25,365 nucleotides of DNA from Bacillota bacterium (GCA_023424235.1 JAFAEB010000113.1:1-25365), one strand, 5' to 3'; shown: positions 1 to 7,970, counted from the stretch's first letter. Numbers and translations: made by a program. Notes: generated from the sequence alone by a model not told the origin.

Positions 1-290
1 TTGTTATTCCTGTTAATACAGAGCTTAACCTAAAAAAAGCGGCTCTAATTGTAGAAGATAAGAAAGTTGAGTTGGTTCATGTAAAAGAATTATTAGGTCT
101 AACGGGTTATATTCGTGGAGGTTGTTCTCCAATTGGTATGAAAAAGAAATACCCAACCTTTATTGATGAAACGGCTATATTATTTGATACCATCACCATA
201 AGTGCTGGTGTAAGAGGGTGCCAGCTTATATTAAATCCTGAGGAATTAGGCGAATATATTAATGGTAGCTTCTGTGATTTAACCGATTAA
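1..290 (+). CDS. ybaK: YbaK/EbsC-type Cys-tRNA(Pro)/aminoacyl-tRNA deacylase, C-terminal part
   Basis: Partial gene entering from the left edge; the open frame runs from base 3 and stops at 290 (about 95 residues visible). The visible part carries the family's C-terminal signature: a 'KELLGLTGYIRGGCSPIGMKK' region, then 'TISAGVRG' and 'EELGEYINGSF'. Known role of the family: hydrolysis of Cys mischarged onto tRNA(Pro), a trans-editing reaction in the cytoplasm. The glycine-rich loop with 'CSPIG' lines the binding pocket in this fold. The internal ATG at 72 is not the true start, because the homologous sequence continues upstream without a stop. The next gene begins 180 bp later, probably as a separate unit. 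The substrate (Cys-tRNA(Pro) or another mischarged tRNA) cannot be decided from this fragment. Confidence 0.85.
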   Translation, partial: VIPVNTELNLKKAALIVEDKKVELVHVKELLGLTGYIRGGCSPIGMKKKYPTFIDETAILFDTITISAGVRGCQLILNPEELGEYINGSFCDLTD

Positions 291-421
291 TTATCATAGA
301 TAAAGTCGCCAACTAATTTCATGTTTCTATTAAGATTATTAGTCTTAGAATGTAGTTATAGCTTAATATTTTAATGAACATTATTTCTAAATATTAGGAA
401 CTATTTATCATATCACTTCGT

Positions 422-458
422 CTAATCTATAACAATGTAATTATATAATATAGATTAG
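422..458 (+). promoter_or_regulatory. 9-bp hairpin directly upstream of the vWA gene RBS
   Basis: CTAATCTAT (422-430) is a perfect inverted repeat of ATAGATTAG (450-458). The right arm ends about two bases before the GGAGGG ribosome binding site of the gene starting at 471. In the mRNA this would put a short AU-rich stem right beside the ribosome binding site. It may be a 5' UTR element or a dyad operator; the sequence does not say which. Confidence 0.4.
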
Positions 459-470
459 TAGGAGGGTACT

Positions 471-2123
471 ATGAAGAAACAATTGAAATCAATTATTAGT
501 ATTATACTTGTTATAATCTTTGCTCTAACCGCATTGGTCGGATGTAAAAAATCTACTGAAGATTCAGGAAGTGCCCAGTATTCTAGTGAAGTAAAAGATA
601 GTAATACCAAAGCTTCTAAAAGTGATAATGAAAGCATTATCATAGAAACTACAGAAGAATCCATTTCCTATGATTTCGTATTGGATGAAGAAGCAATTTT
701 TATGAATACAGATGAGGGTGATAGGAATGCTTACAATAGCGAAGAATATAAGGATGTGAAAGAAAACTCCTTTCTATCAGTGAAAGAACAGCCCTTATCC
801 ACTTTTTCTATTGATGTGGATACCGCATCCTATAGTAATATTCGAAGAATGATATTAGATGGAATGGCTATACCAAAGGAAGCAGTACGAATCGAGGAAA
901 TGATAAATTATTTTACTTATAATTATGAATCACCAAAAGATGACCTTCCTTTCTCCATTCATTCAGAAGCAAGCGATTGTCCATGGAATAAAGATGCTAA
1001 ATTACTATTAATTGGATTACAAGGAAAAGATATCGATTTAAGTGATAGACCAAGTTCAAATTTAGTATTTTTACTTGATGTATCAGGCTCTATGAATGAA
1101 CCTGACAAATTACCACTTATGCAAAGAGCCTTTATTATGTTAGCAGAAAATTTGAATGAAAATGACAGAATATCCATTGTTACCTATGCAGGCATTGATA
1201 GTGTCGTGCTTGAAGGTGCAAGAGGAAATGAAACTAGAAAGATTGCAAACGCAATCGAAAGTCTTGAAGCATCTGGTAGTACTGCTGGTGAAGCAGGTAT
1301 TAAAAAGGCGTATGACTTAGCAAAAGAATACTTTATCAAAGGTGGTAATAACCGAATTATCCTTGCAACGGATGGAGATTTAAATGTTGGTATCTCCAGT
1401 GAAAGTGAGCTAACCAAATTAATCGAAGAAAAAAGAGAAAGCGGAGTTTTTCTATCAGTTCTTGGCTTTGGTACGGGTAATTTAAAAGACAATAAGTTAG
1501 AAGCTTTAGCAGACAATGGAAATGGAACCTATTCTTATATTGATTCTATCTTGGAAGCAAAGAAGGTATTAGTAGAAGAATTAGGTGGTACACTCTTTAC
1601 CATAGCTAAGGATGTTAAACTCCAAATTGAATTTAATCCAAGACAAATTAAAGGATATCGATTAATTGGCTATGAAAATCGTCAATTAGAAAATAAAGAT
1701 TTTGATAATGACAAAAAGGACGCTGGAGACATTGGTGCAGGGCACAGTGTGACAGCACTATATGAAATCATTGAGGCTAGTTCTGATTATGACATACCTG
1801 AATCGGATTTAAAGTATAGTGAGAGCACTTATACAAACAGTGAGGAATGGATGAATGTTAAAATTAGATATAAAGAACCGGATGAGAATGAAAGTAAGCT
1901 GTTAACATTCCCATTAGATAGCTCTATCTATAGAAGTGAAATGCCAAAAACCCTTTCCTTTGCTAGTTCTGTAGCAGCTTTTGGTATGTTATTAAAGGAT
2001 AGTGAGTATAAAGGTAGTGCATCTATTGATATGGTTCTTAAATTACTAAGTAAATACGATGATAGTTATGATGAATACAAAGAGGAATATGAATATTTAG
2101 TAAGAACTTATAGTAGACAGTAG
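471..2123 (+). CDS. von Willebrand factor type A domain lipoprotein (YfbK-like)
   Basis: 550-aa predicted surface lipoprotein. The N-terminus is a lipoprotein signal: Lys-rich start, a hydrophobic stretch to about residue 22, and lipobox LVGC with Cys25. A Ser/Asn/Glu-rich linker runs to about residue 100. Residues about 105-165 (PLSTFSIDVDTASYSNIRR) look like the N-terminal domain that precedes vWA in YfbK-type proteins. The vWA domain follows (about 195-370) with MIDAS motif DVSGSMN (D203, S205, S207) and a later ATDGDLN. The C-terminal ~180 residues fit the DUF3520-type domain of this family. Such proteins are membrane-anchored and probably bind partner proteins through a metal ion; the role in Gram-positives is unknown. 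Start ATG 471 is supported by GGAGGG 4-5 bases upstream and by the signal peptide. A terminator-like hairpin follows at 2243. Confidence 0.85.
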   Translation: MKKQLKSIISIILVIIFALTALVGCKKSTEDSGSAQYSSEVKDSNTKASKSDNESIIIETTEESISYDFVLDEEAIFMNTDEGDRNAYNSEEYKDVKENSFLSVKEQPLSTFSIDVDTASYSNIRRMILDGMAIPKEAVRIEEMINYFTYNYESPKDDLPFSIHSEASDCPWNKDAKLLLIGLQGKDIDLSDRPSSNLVFLLDVSGSMNEPDKLPLMQRAFIMLAENLNENDRISIVTYAGIDSVVLEGARGNETRKIANAIESLEASGSTAGEAGIKKAYDLAKEYFIKGGNNRIILATDGDLNVGISSESELTKLIEEKRESGVFLSVLGFGTGNLKDNKLEALADNGNGTYSYIDSILEAKKVLVEELGGTLFTIAKDVKLQIEFNPRQIKGYRLIGYENRQLENKDFDNDKKDAGDIGAGHSVTALYEIIEASSDYDIPESDLKYSESTYTNSEEWMNVKIRYKEPDENESKLLTFPLDSSIYRSEMPKTLSFASSVAAFGMLLKDSEYKGSASIDMVLKLLSKYDDSYDEYKEEYEYLVRTYSRQ

Positions 2124-2242
2124 AAACCTTTGGAAGACTATGGATGCAAAAAAGTTATAAAAGCAATAAAGATGACATTAAAAAGATAATAAAATGATGA
2201 GAAATAAATAAGCAAATATCAAAAAGATAATAAAAGAAAAAT

Positions 2243-2280
2243 AAAAGTATATATAGGCATTTAGTATATACTTTTATTTT
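2243..2280 (+). terminator. Probable terminator after the vWA lipoprotein gene
   Basis: AAAAGTATATA (2243-2253) pairs perfectly with TATATACTTTT (2265-2275) around an 11-base loop and is followed by ATTTTAAT. The stem is AT-rich and so weak, but the form and place (120 bp after the stop) fit. The upstream A-run would let it act in reverse too. Confidence 0.5.
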
Positions 2281-2298
2281 AATAAAATTATTAAGTAT

Positions 2299-2382
2299 AA
2301 TAATATAAAAACTAATATAAAAACTAATATAAAATCTAATATAAAAACTAATATAAAAACTAATATAAAAACTAATATAGCT
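2299..2382. repeat. 12-bp tandem repeat array, about 7 copies
   Basis: Units of ACTAATATAAAA repeat with a strict 12-bp period at 2299 (degenerate), 2311, 2323, 2335 (one change), 2347, 2359 and 2371 (last bases changed). It lies in non-coding DNA between the vWA gene and rplU. A period of 12 bp keeps frame, so open frames seen here on the minus strand are artefacts of the repeat. Confidence 0.85.
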
Positions 2383-2391
2383 AGAAGCAAT

Positions 2392-2487
2392 AATATTGAA
2401 ATAGCATAATATTGAAATAGCATAATATTGAAGTAGCATAATATTAAAATAGCATAATTATAAAATAGCAATAATTATAAAATAGCT
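2392..2487. repeat. 16-bp tandem repeat array, 4 good copies plus 2 degenerate
   Basis: AATATTGAAATAGCAT repeats at 2392, 2408, 2424 (one change) and 2440 (one change). Two shortened derivatives end in ATAGCA and ATAGCT, to about 2487. It begins 10 bp after the 12-bp array ends, with an unrelated unit. From there to the rplU promoter at 2580 only AT-rich sequence is seen. Confidence 0.8.
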
Positions 2488-2579
2488 ATAATATAGAAAC
2501 AGTATTTTTCAGTATAATAAATATATTTTTTAGCAGATAATAAAGATTTGTATACAAATGAAATTTATTTTAAATTTTG

Positions 2580-2608
2580 TTGACAATTCCTACCGAACAT
2601 GCTATTAT
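2580..2608 (+). promoter_or_regulatory. Sigma-A-type promoter of the rplU operon
   Basis: TTGACA (2580-2585), a 17-bp spacer and TATTAT (2603-2608). Transcription would start near 2615, so the rplU message would carry a leader of about 80 bases. An overlapping TATAAT at 2606-2611 has a less favourable 20-bp spacer. Confidence 0.75.
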
Positions 2609-2611
2609 AAT

Positions 2612-2695
2612 TTAGTGTGCCGCACAACGAGGTTTTAAAGTGCTGTTTTTAAACAGACACCATAGTTGGCGAGTAATGATAATAGGAGGTGCCAT
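2612..2695 (+). ncRNA. L21 leader-like 5' UTR (ribosomal protein autoregulatory leader)
   Basis: About 80 untranslated bases lie between the promoter and rplU, where Firmicutes carry the known L21 leader RNA. A clear hairpin is visible: CTGTTT (2643-2648) pairs with AAACAG (2651-2656), extended by GTG (2640-2642) with CAC (2658-2660) across a bulged A. A short GTGC/GCAC repeat lies at 2617-2625. The call rests on position and presence of structure. I did not match the family consensus base by base. Confidence 0.55.
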
Positions 2696-3004
2696 ATGTA
2701 CGCAATTATAGCAACAGGTGGTAAACAGTACAAAGTAGCCGAAGGCGATATCATTAAAGTTGAGAAACTTGGTCTTGAAGCTGGTCAAACTGTTTCATTT
2801 GATCAAGTACTTGTAGTTAATAACGGTGAATTAGTAGTAGGAAATCCTACAGTTGCAAACGCAACAGTTACAGCAACAGTTGTTGAAGAAGGCAAAAACA
2901 AAAAAGTTATTGTCTACAGATACAAGAGAAAGTCCGGATACCACAAGAAAAACGGTCACAGACAACCATATACTAAGGTTAAAATTGAAAAAATCAACGC
3001 TTAA
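2696..3004 (+). CDS. rplU: Ribosomal protein bL21
   Basis: 102-aa 50S subunit protein that binds 23S rRNA. The start MYAIIATGGKQYKV and the C-terminal basic stretch with 'YKRKSGYHKKNGHRQPYTKV' are family hallmarks, and the length is typical. Start ATG 2696 is preferred over an in-frame TTG 30 bases upstream because AGGAGGT sits 5-6 bases before it and the family begins here. First gene of rplU-prp-rpmA, with a promoter and leader RNA upstream and a terminator after rpmA, so the three probably share one message autoregulated through the leader. Confidence 0.97.
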   Translation: MYAIIATGGKQYKVAEGDIIKVEKLGLEAGQTVSFDQVLVVNNGELVVGNPTVANATVTATVVEEGKNKKVIVYRYKRKSGYHKKNGHRQPYTKVKIEKINA

Positions 3005-3023
3005 TACCGATTGGTAAGATAGA

Positions 3024-3341
3024 ATGATAAAAATATCGATTTATCGCAATGATGAAAGTAAAGTTATTGGTTTTCGATCTGTAGGACATGCAGGCTATGC
3101 CGACCGTGGTGAAGATATTGTATGTGCAGCTGTATCGGTACTAATAATTAATACTGTGAATTCTATAGAGCATTTTACATCAGATACCTTTGATTATAAG
3201 GAAAACGAGAAAAAAGGGCAAATAGATTTCAAAATTATTTCAAAGCTTAGTAATGAGTCTAGTTTGTTATTAAACTCCTTAGTTCTTGGTTTACAAGGAA
3301 TAATGGAGAATTATGGACAGGAATATATTAAATTTGTATAG
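3024..3341 (+). CDS. prp: Ribosomal-processing cysteine protease Prp
   Basis: 105-aa cysteine protease encoded between L21 and L27, its standard Firmicute place. The catalytic pair known from Staphylococcus aureus Prp is present at the same numbers: His22 in SVGHAGYA and Cys34 in EDIVCAAVS. Prp removes the N-terminal extension of L27 before that protein enters the ribosome. The rpmA product just downstream carries the matching cleavage sequence. The ribosome binding site before ATG 3024 is weak (GGTAAGATAGA), so translation may be coupled to or lower than that of the flanking ribosomal proteins, as suits an enzyme. Confidence 0.93.
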   Translation: MIKISIYRNDESKVIGFRSVGHAGYADRGEDIVCAAVSVLIINTVNSIEHFTSDTFDYKENEKKGQIDFKIISKLSNESSLLLNSLVLGLQGIMENYGQEYIKFV

Positions 3342-3391
3342 CAGAGTTTTAAGTGGAATTCTGTAGCTGAATATTCAAGGAGGTGTAGGTT

Positions 3392-3679
3392 ATGTTAAAG
3401 ATGAACCTTCAATTTTTCGCTCATAAAAAGGGTGTTGGTTCTACTAAGAATGGTAGAGATTCCGAATCCAAAAGATTAGGAGCGAAAAGAGCTGACGGAC
3501 AGTTTGTTTTAGCTGGTAACATACTTTACAGACAACGTGGAACAAAAATCCATCCAGGTAAAAACGTTGGACGTGGCGGAGATGATACTTTATTCGCTTT
3601 AGTTGACGGTGTTGTTAGATTCGAAAGAAAAGGTAGAGATAAGAAGCAAGCTTCTGTTTACCCAGTTGAATCCAACTAA
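3392..3679 (+). CDS. rpmA: Ribosomal protein bL27 with Prp-cleavable N-terminal extension
   Basis: 95-aa 50S protein whose N-terminus reaches the peptidyl-transferase centre. It begins MLKMNLQFFAHKKG. The first ten residues are the Firmicute extension, and cleavage after LQFFA by Prp exposes HKKGVGSTKNG, the mature tail. The remainder (GRDSESKRLG, QRGTKIHPGKNVGRGGDDTLFA) is canonical. AGGAGGTG lies 8-9 bases before the ATG. Last gene of the rplU operon, followed by a strong terminator. Confidence 0.97.
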   Translation: MLKMNLQFFAHKKGVGSTKNGRDSESKRLGAKRADGQFVLAGNILYRQRGTKIHPGKNVGRGGDDTLFALVDGVVRFERKGRDKKQASVYPVESN

Positions 3680-3694
3680 TATGAGATGATTACG

Positions 3695-3737
3695 AACCCT
3701 AAATTCTTGATTAAATCATGAATTTAGGGTTTTCTTT
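3695..3737 (+). terminator. Rho-independent terminator of the rplU-prp-rpmA operon
   Basis: AACCCTAAATTC (3695-3706) pairs with GAATTTAGGGTT (3720-3731), a perfect 12-bp stem. Part of the loop (TGATTAAATCA) can pair further. TTTTCTTTT follows. Confidence 0.9.
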
Positions 3738-3747
3738 TCGCATATTG

Positions 3748-3776
3748 TTGTAATTTAAATAAAATCCGATTATAAT
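3748..3776 (+). promoter_or_regulatory. Probable promoter for obg and downstream genes
   Basis: TTGTAA (3748-3753), a 17-bp spacer and TATAAT (3771-3776), just after the rpmA terminator and 90 bp before obg. The -35 is a partial match. The perfect -10 and its position support the call. Confidence 0.5.
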
Positions 3777-3865
3777 AATAAAATAAAAATATTGAAATAA
3801 ATTTTGGTAACTTATTTTTAGAATTAGGGATAGTAGTTCCCGTGTATAGAACAAGAGGTGAAATA

Positions 3866-5152
3866 ATGTTTGCAGATCGCGCTAATATATATATTCGTTC
3901 CGGAAAAGGTGGCGATGGCCATGTAAGTTTTAGAAGAGAGATCTACGTACCTGCCGGTGGGCCAGATGGTGGCGATGGTGGTAAAGGTGGAGATTTGATC
4001 ATTGAAGTTGATGAAGGTTTAAATACATTATCAGATTTTCGTTTTGTAAGAAAGTACTGCGCTAGTGATGGTGAAAAAGGCGGTAAAAAGAAATGTTCAG
4101 GTAAAGATGGTGAAGATTTAGTTATTAAAGTACCTGAAGGAACCGTTATAAAGGATACTGAGACTGGAAAAGTAATTACAGATATGTCTCATAATAATAG
4201 AAGAGAAGTATTATTAAAAGGTGGTAAAGGTGGTAAAGGTAATCAACATTATGCAACAGCTACCATGCAAGCACCAAAATATGCTCAACCAGGACAAGCA
4301 GGACAAGAACTTAATGTTACTTTAGAATTAAAGGTAATTGCGGATGTTGGTTTGGTTGGATTTCCTAACGTAGGTAAATCTACACTATTATCTCGTGTAT
4401 CAAATGCAAAACCTAAAATTGCGAATTATCATTTTACAACTTTAACACCTAATCTAGGCGTTGTTGATTTAGAAGGTAATGATGGTTTTGTACTTGCTGA
4501 TATTCCTGGATTAATAGAAGGTGCTTCTCAAGGTATTGGTCTTGGTCATGAATTCCTAAGACATATTGAAAGAACAAAAGTATTAATTCATATGGTAGAT
4601 GCGGCTTCAACCGAAGGCCGTGATCCAATTGATGATATAAAAAAAATCAATTCTGAATTACATGCTTATAACGAAGATTTAGCAAATAGACCTCAAGTAA
4701 TTGCAGCCAATAAGTTAGATGTTTTATATGAAGAAGATGAAGTAGAAGCAATAAATAAATTAAGAGAAGAATTTGAACCTCAAGGAATTAAAGTATTTCC
4801 AATTTCTGCAGTTAGCGGTAAAGGGATAAAAGAATTATTCTATTATGTAAAGGAATTACTTGATAGTATAGATGATACACCTATTGTATTTGAAAGAGAA
4901 TTTGTACTTGATGATGTTGATATGCTTGATGAAACATATACCATTGTTCAAGAAGAGGAGCACCAATTTGCTATAGAAGGACCAAGAATTGAACGTTTAC
5001 TTGCTTATACCAATCTTGATTCCGAAAGAGGATTTGAATCCTTCCAAAAATTCTTAAAGACAAGTGGAATTTTAGATGAATTAGAAGCTATGGGTATCCA
5101 AGAAGGTGATACAGTTCGTATGTATGGTCACCACTTTGATTATTACAAATAA
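3866..5152 (+). CDS. obg: GTPase Obg/CgtA
   Basis: 428-aa GTPase, the same length as Bacillus subtilis Obg, involved in 50S ribosome assembly and stress signalling. Domains in order: a glycine-rich Obg fold (about 1-158) with repeated GGKGG/GGDGG; the G domain with P-loop GFPNVGKST at 165-173, switch II DIPGLIEGA, NKLD and SAVSGKG; and a C-terminal OCT domain (about 345-428) ending MYGHHFDYYK. ATG 3866 is chosen over an in-frame GTG 24 bases upstream because AGAGGTG lies before it and the family begins MFADRA. yhbY follows after 15 bp, so the two are probably co-transcribed. Confidence 0.97.
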   Translation: MFADRANIYIRSGKGGDGHVSFRREIYVPAGGPDGGDGGKGGDLIIEVDEGLNTLSDFRFVRKYCASDGEKGGKKKCSGKDGEDLVIKVPEGTVIKDTETGKVITDMSHNNRREVLLKGGKGGKGNQHYATATMQAPKYAQPGQAGQELNVTLELKVIADVGLVGFPNVGKSTLLSRVSNAKPKIANYHFTTLTPNLGVVDLEGNDGFVLADIPGLIEGASQGIGLGHEFLRHIERTKVLIHMVDAASTEGRDPIDDIKKINSELHAYNEDLANRPQVIAANKLDVLYEEDEVEAINKLREEFEPQGIKVFPISAVSGKGIKELFYYVKELLDSIDDTPIVFEREFVLDDVDMLDETYTIVQEEEHQFAIEGPRIERLLAYTNLDSERGFESFQKFLKTSGILDELEAMGIQEGDTVRMYGHHFDYYK

Positions 5153-5167
5153 AGGAGATTACTAGTA

Positions 5168-5473
5168 ATGACAAGTAAGCAAAGAGCATATTTAAAAGGC
5201 TTAGCAATGAACATAGATCCAGTATATCAGGTAGGTAAATCAAGTATTACACCTGAGCTTACTAAGGGTCTAGATGAAGTGCTAGAAGCAAGAGAATTAG
5301 TTAAAATAAATGTTTTAAAAAATTGCCTTGATGATCCAAAAGAGATTGCAGTTATTCTAGCTGAAAGAACACACTCAGAAGTAGTACAAGTAATTGGTAA
5401 AAAAATTGTATTATATAGACCATCTAAGGACAAAAAGAAAATCGAGTTACCTGTTGTAAAAAAAAGTAAATAA
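5168..5473 (+). CDS. yhbY: YhbY-family RNA-binding (CRM domain) protein
   Basis: 101-aa single-domain CRM/YhbY protein associated with the ribosomal large subunit. Characteristic parts are TSKQRAYLKGLA at the start, the QVGKSSIT loop where the family has a GxxG motif, ELVKINVL, and the C-terminal VIGKKIVLYRPS. It starts 15 bp after obg with AAAGGAG upstream, so the two genes read as one unit with nadD, yqeK and rsfS, the usual Clostridia order. Probable role: a ribosome assembly factor binding 23S or pre-50S RNA (known for relatives, inferred here). Confidence 0.92.
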   Translation: MTSKQRAYLKGLAMNIDPVYQVGKSSITPELTKGLDEVLEARELVKINVLKNCLDDPKEIAVILAERTHSEVVQVIGKKIVLYRPSKDKKKIELPVVKKSK

Positions 5474-5549
5474 TCATACTGACTCGTTAATTTTTATTTG
5501 TTTTCTAGGGACGATGTCGATTGATTATGTATAACAAGGAGAATTTAAA

Positions 5550-6152
5550 ATGAGTAAGATTGGTATAATGGGTGGTACATTTAATCCGATTCATATCGCT
5601 CATTTAATGATAGCGGAAATTGCTTATTATGAGTTAGAGCTGGATGAAGTATGGTTTATGCCATCAAAGAATCCACCACATAAACAAAATGAACAGATAT
5701 TAGACGATAAACATCGAGTTCATATGGTTGAACTAGCGATTGAGAGTAATCCTCATTTTAAATTTTCATCGGTAGAATTAGAACGAGAAGGACTCACCTA
5801 CACGGTAGATACCCTAGAAGACCTTACGATAAAATATCCAGATAATGATTATTATTTTATAATAGGTGGAGATTCATTATTTAAATTCGATAAATGGAAG
5901 GAACCCGAAAAAATTTTAAAGCTTACAAAGATAGTAGCTTTTGGTAGGGACCATGTACCTGATAATCAATTAATGAATCGAATTGATCAACTAAAGAAAA
6001 TGTATCAAGGTGAGATTATTTATTTAAAATCACCAAATATGGATATCTCGTCTAGTTTAATTCGTGATTTAAACAAAGAAAAAAAGTCAATAAGATACTT
6101 TGTTCCAAAAGAAGTTGAAGATTATATAAAGAAAGAAAAACTTTATCAATAA
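5550..6152 (+). CDS. nadD: Nicotinate-nucleotide adenylyltransferase
   Basis: 200-aa enzyme that makes deamido-NAD from nicotinate mononucleotide and ATP, a late step of NAD synthesis in the cytoplasm. The nucleotidyltransferase motif GGTFNPIHIAHL lies at residues 8-19 with both histidines, IIGGDS at 104-109, and the C-terminal phosphate-binding ISSSLIR at 166-172. AAGGAG lies upstream of ATG 5550. The 76-bp gap after yhbY has no clear terminator. yqeK follows 47 bp later, the typical arrangement. Confidence 0.96.
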   Translation: MSKIGIMGGTFNPIHIAHLMIAEIAYYELELDEVWFMPSKNPPHKQNEQILDDKHRVHMVELAIESNPHFKFSSVELEREGLTYTVDTLEDLTIKYPDNDYYFIIGGDSLFKFDKWKEPEKILKLTKIVAFGRDHVPDNQLMNRIDQLKKMYQGEIIYLKSPNMDISSSLIRDLNKEKKSIRYFVPKEVEDYIKKEKLYQ

Positions 6153-6199
6153 AAAATATAATTTATATATGAATCTGAAATAGTATCTTGGAGGAAACA

Positions 6200-6778
6200 A
6201 TGGAAAATCAAAGATATGATATTGATTTAATAGAGAAGGCCGTGTCTAAAGTTATGAATGAACGTCGATTTATTCATACACTAGGTGTAAAGGATATGTG
6301 TTTTTCCTTGGCACTTGTACATGAGTGTGATGAAGAGAAAGCGATAGTTGCTGGATTATTACATGATTGCGCAAAATGTCTATCCGATGATGTTCTTCTT
6401 AGGGAATGTGAAAAATACAATATTACTATATCTGAATATGAAAGAAAGGCACCATTTTTACTACATGCAAAATTAGGAGCATACTATGCCAAAGTAAACT
6501 ATCATGTTAACGATACTGATATATGGAATGCAATAACCTATCACACCACTGGTAGACCAAATATGAGTACGTTAGAAAAGATAGTGTATGTAGCTGATTA
6601 TATAGAACCAGGAAGAAAGAGTTCTCATATACCTAATTTAAAAGAAATAAGGAAACTTGCTTTTGTAGACTTAGATAAAACGGTTTCAGCAATATTAAGC
6701 AATACGATTAATTATTTAAATTCCAAATCCAATGTAATTGATACAACTACAATGGATGCTTATAATTACTATAAATAA
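6200..6778 (+). CDS. yqeK: HD-domain bis(5'-nucleosyl)-tetraphosphatase (symmetrical), YqeK family
   Basis: 192-aa HD-superfamily hydrolase; characterised YqeK proteins cleave Ap4A to two ADP. Metal-site residues visible: His26 (RFIHTLGV), His55-Asp56 (GLLHDCAK), His89 (LLHAKLGA), His115 (ITYHTTG) and Asp133 (YVADYIEPGR). ATG 6200 is the start: GGAGG at 6190-6194 gives proper spacing. An in-frame TTG at 6188 would overlap that site. The gene sits between nadD and rsfS, as in many Firmicutes. Confidence 0.94.
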   Translation: MENQRYDIDLIEKAVSKVMNERRFIHTLGVKDMCFSLALVHECDEEKAIVAGLLHDCAKCLSDDVLLRECEKYNITISEYERKAPFLLHAKLGAYYAKVNYHVNDTDIWNAITYHTTGRPNMSTLEKIVYVADYIEPGRKSSHIPNLKEIRKLAFVDLDKTVSAILSNTINYLNSKSNVIDTTTMDAYNYYK

Positions 6779-6801
6779 AGTTAGTGTGAAAGGGGACTAT
6801 T

Positions 6802-7155
6802 ATGACCGACATTTCAAAAGAAATGGCTAAATTAGCCTATGAAGCGTTAGAAGATAAAAAAGGAGAAGATATAAAGGTGATTTCTATTGGTAAAGTTTCA
6901 TCTATTGCTGATTACTTTATCATAGCGAATGGTACCAATGCTTCTCAAGTTACAGCTTTAGTTGACAATGTAGAAGAAGTACTTGGCAAAAATGGACATC
7001 ATCCAAAACGTATTGAGGGTGTGCGTTCAGCAAGTTGGGTATTAATGGATTACGGTGATATCGTTGTTCATGTATTCTCAAAAGAAGATAGACTATTCTA
7101 TGATTTAGAAAGAATTTGGAGAGATGGTTCTATTATTTCAAAAGAAGAATTATAA
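6802..7155 (+). CDS. rsfS: Ribosomal silencing factor RsfS
   Basis: 117-aa RsfS/Iojap protein that binds L14 and blocks joining of the 50S and 30S subunits when nutrients are poor. Family motifs: ISSIADYFIIANGTN, HPKRIEGV near residue 70, and SASWVLMDYGDIVVHVF, followed by YDLERIW. Length is typical. AAGGGG lies upstream of ATG 6802. Last gene of the obg-rsfS run, closed by a terminator hairpin ten bases after the stop. Confidence 0.95.
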   Translation: MTDISKEMAKLAYEALEDKKGEDIKVISIGKVSSIADYFIIANGTNASQVTALVDNVEEVLGKNGHHPKRIEGVRSASWVLMDYGDIVVHVFSKEDRLFYDLERIWRDGSIISKEEL

Positions 7156-7164
7156 TAAAATAAT

Positions 7165-7210
7165 AAGTGTGGTTTTGCAATTGATACAATGCAAGACCAC
7201 ACTTTGTTTT
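7165..7210. terminator. Bidirectional terminator between rsfS and lexA
   Basis: A 15-bp stem: arm 7165-7179 (AAGTGTGGTTTTGCA) pairs with 7190-7204 (TGCAAGACCACACTT), with one T-G wobble. TGTTTTATATT follows on the plus strand. On the minus strand the stem is followed by a T-rich run (complement of 7151-7164). The position between two convergent genes fits use in both directions. Confidence 0.9.
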
Positions 7211-7252
7211 ATATTTATGATAATAATTCTATATACATTTTTGAATAAAATA

Positions 7253-7870
7253 TTATTGAAAAAATCGGAACAAGCCAATTACTTTACCTAAAATATTTAA
7301 TTCATTTACGATAATCGGATCCATGGTATCATTCTCAGGTTGTAATCTGTAATAACCTTTTTCTTTATAGAAAGTCTTAACTGTAACTGAATCATCGATT
7401 AGTGCAACTACAATATCTCCATTGGATGCGGTGTTTTGCTTTTGTACTAAAATCTTATCACCATCAAAAATACCTGCATTAATCATACTTTCACCCTTAA
7501 CTTTTAACATAAAGGTCTCTTCGTTCGGCATAAATTCTGATGGGATAGGGAAATAAGAATCTATATTCTCAACTGCAAGAATTGGTTGTCCAGCAGTAAT
7601 AGTTCCAACTAATGGGACATTAACAAGTTCTCTCCTTGTTAAATTAAATTCATCGTCAATAATTTCGATGGCACGAGGTTTAGATGGGTCACGGCGTATG
7701 TATCCATTTTTCTCCAATGTTTCTAAATGTGAATGAACAGAAGAAGTTGATTTAAGTTTAACTGCCTCACATATCTCACGTACTGCAGGTGGGTATCCTC
7801 TATTAATAATTTGTGATTTTAAATAATCTAAAATTTCTTTTTGCTTCGCACTAATCTTTCCATAACTCAT
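7253..7870 (-). CDS. lexA: SOS repressor LexA
   Basis: 205-aa LexA, same length as the B. subtilis protein. An N-terminal winged helix (about 1-65, SSVHSHLETLEKNGYI as recognition region) is followed by the S24 autoprotease domain. The cleavage site is Ala93-Gly94 in VGTITAGQPI, catalytic Ser128 is in VKGESMI, and Lys165 in VTVKTF. It represses SOS genes until RecA filaments trigger self-cleavage. TTGGAGGT precedes the ATG on the minus strand. A LexA-type box overlaps its putative -35 region, so autorepression is expected. The divergent neighbour is a YneA-like protein, as in Bacillus. Confidence 0.96.
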   Translation of the reverse strand: MSYGKISAKQKEILDYLKSQIINRGYPPAVREICEAVKLKSTSSVHSHLETLEKNGYIRRDPSKPRAIEIIDDEFNLTRRELVNVPLVGTITAGQPILAVENIDSYFPIPSEFMPNEETFMLKVKGESMINAGIFDGDKILVQKQNTASNGDIVVALIDDSVTVKTFYKEKGYYRLQPENDTMDPIIVNELNILGKVIGLFRFFQ

Positions 7871-7900
7871 AATTGTACCTCCAATCTATTACTTTACCAT

Positions 7901-7930
7901 ATTATATCACAGAAAATAGTAGAATGCAAA
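7901..7930 (-). promoter_or_regulatory. Putative lexA promoter
   Basis: On the minus strand TTTGCA (7930-7925), an 18-bp spacer and a perfect TATAAT (7906-7901). The -35 matches the consensus at four of six bases and overlaps LexA-type box 1. The start of transcription would lie about 25 bases upstream of the lexA ATG. Confidence 0.5.
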
Positions 7931-7941
7931 ACTTATGTTCG
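7928..7941. promoter_or_regulatory. LexA-type SOS box 1 (lexA side)
   Basis: AAAACTTATGTTCG matches 11 of 14 positions of the Gram-positive LexA consensus CGAACRNRYGTTYG by eye. It overlaps the putative lexA -35, fitting autorepression. Confidence 0.65.
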
Positions 7942-7970
7942 TAATTTCTATAAAAATTACAAATTAATGA

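Noticed and set aside
2155..2471. Two overlapping minus-strand open frames with repeated hydrophobic residues (ISFYISFY..., LVFILVFIL...)
   Set aside because: They are translations of the 12- and 16-bp tandem repeats; the periodic DNA, not a protein, keeps the frame open. No ribosome binding site.
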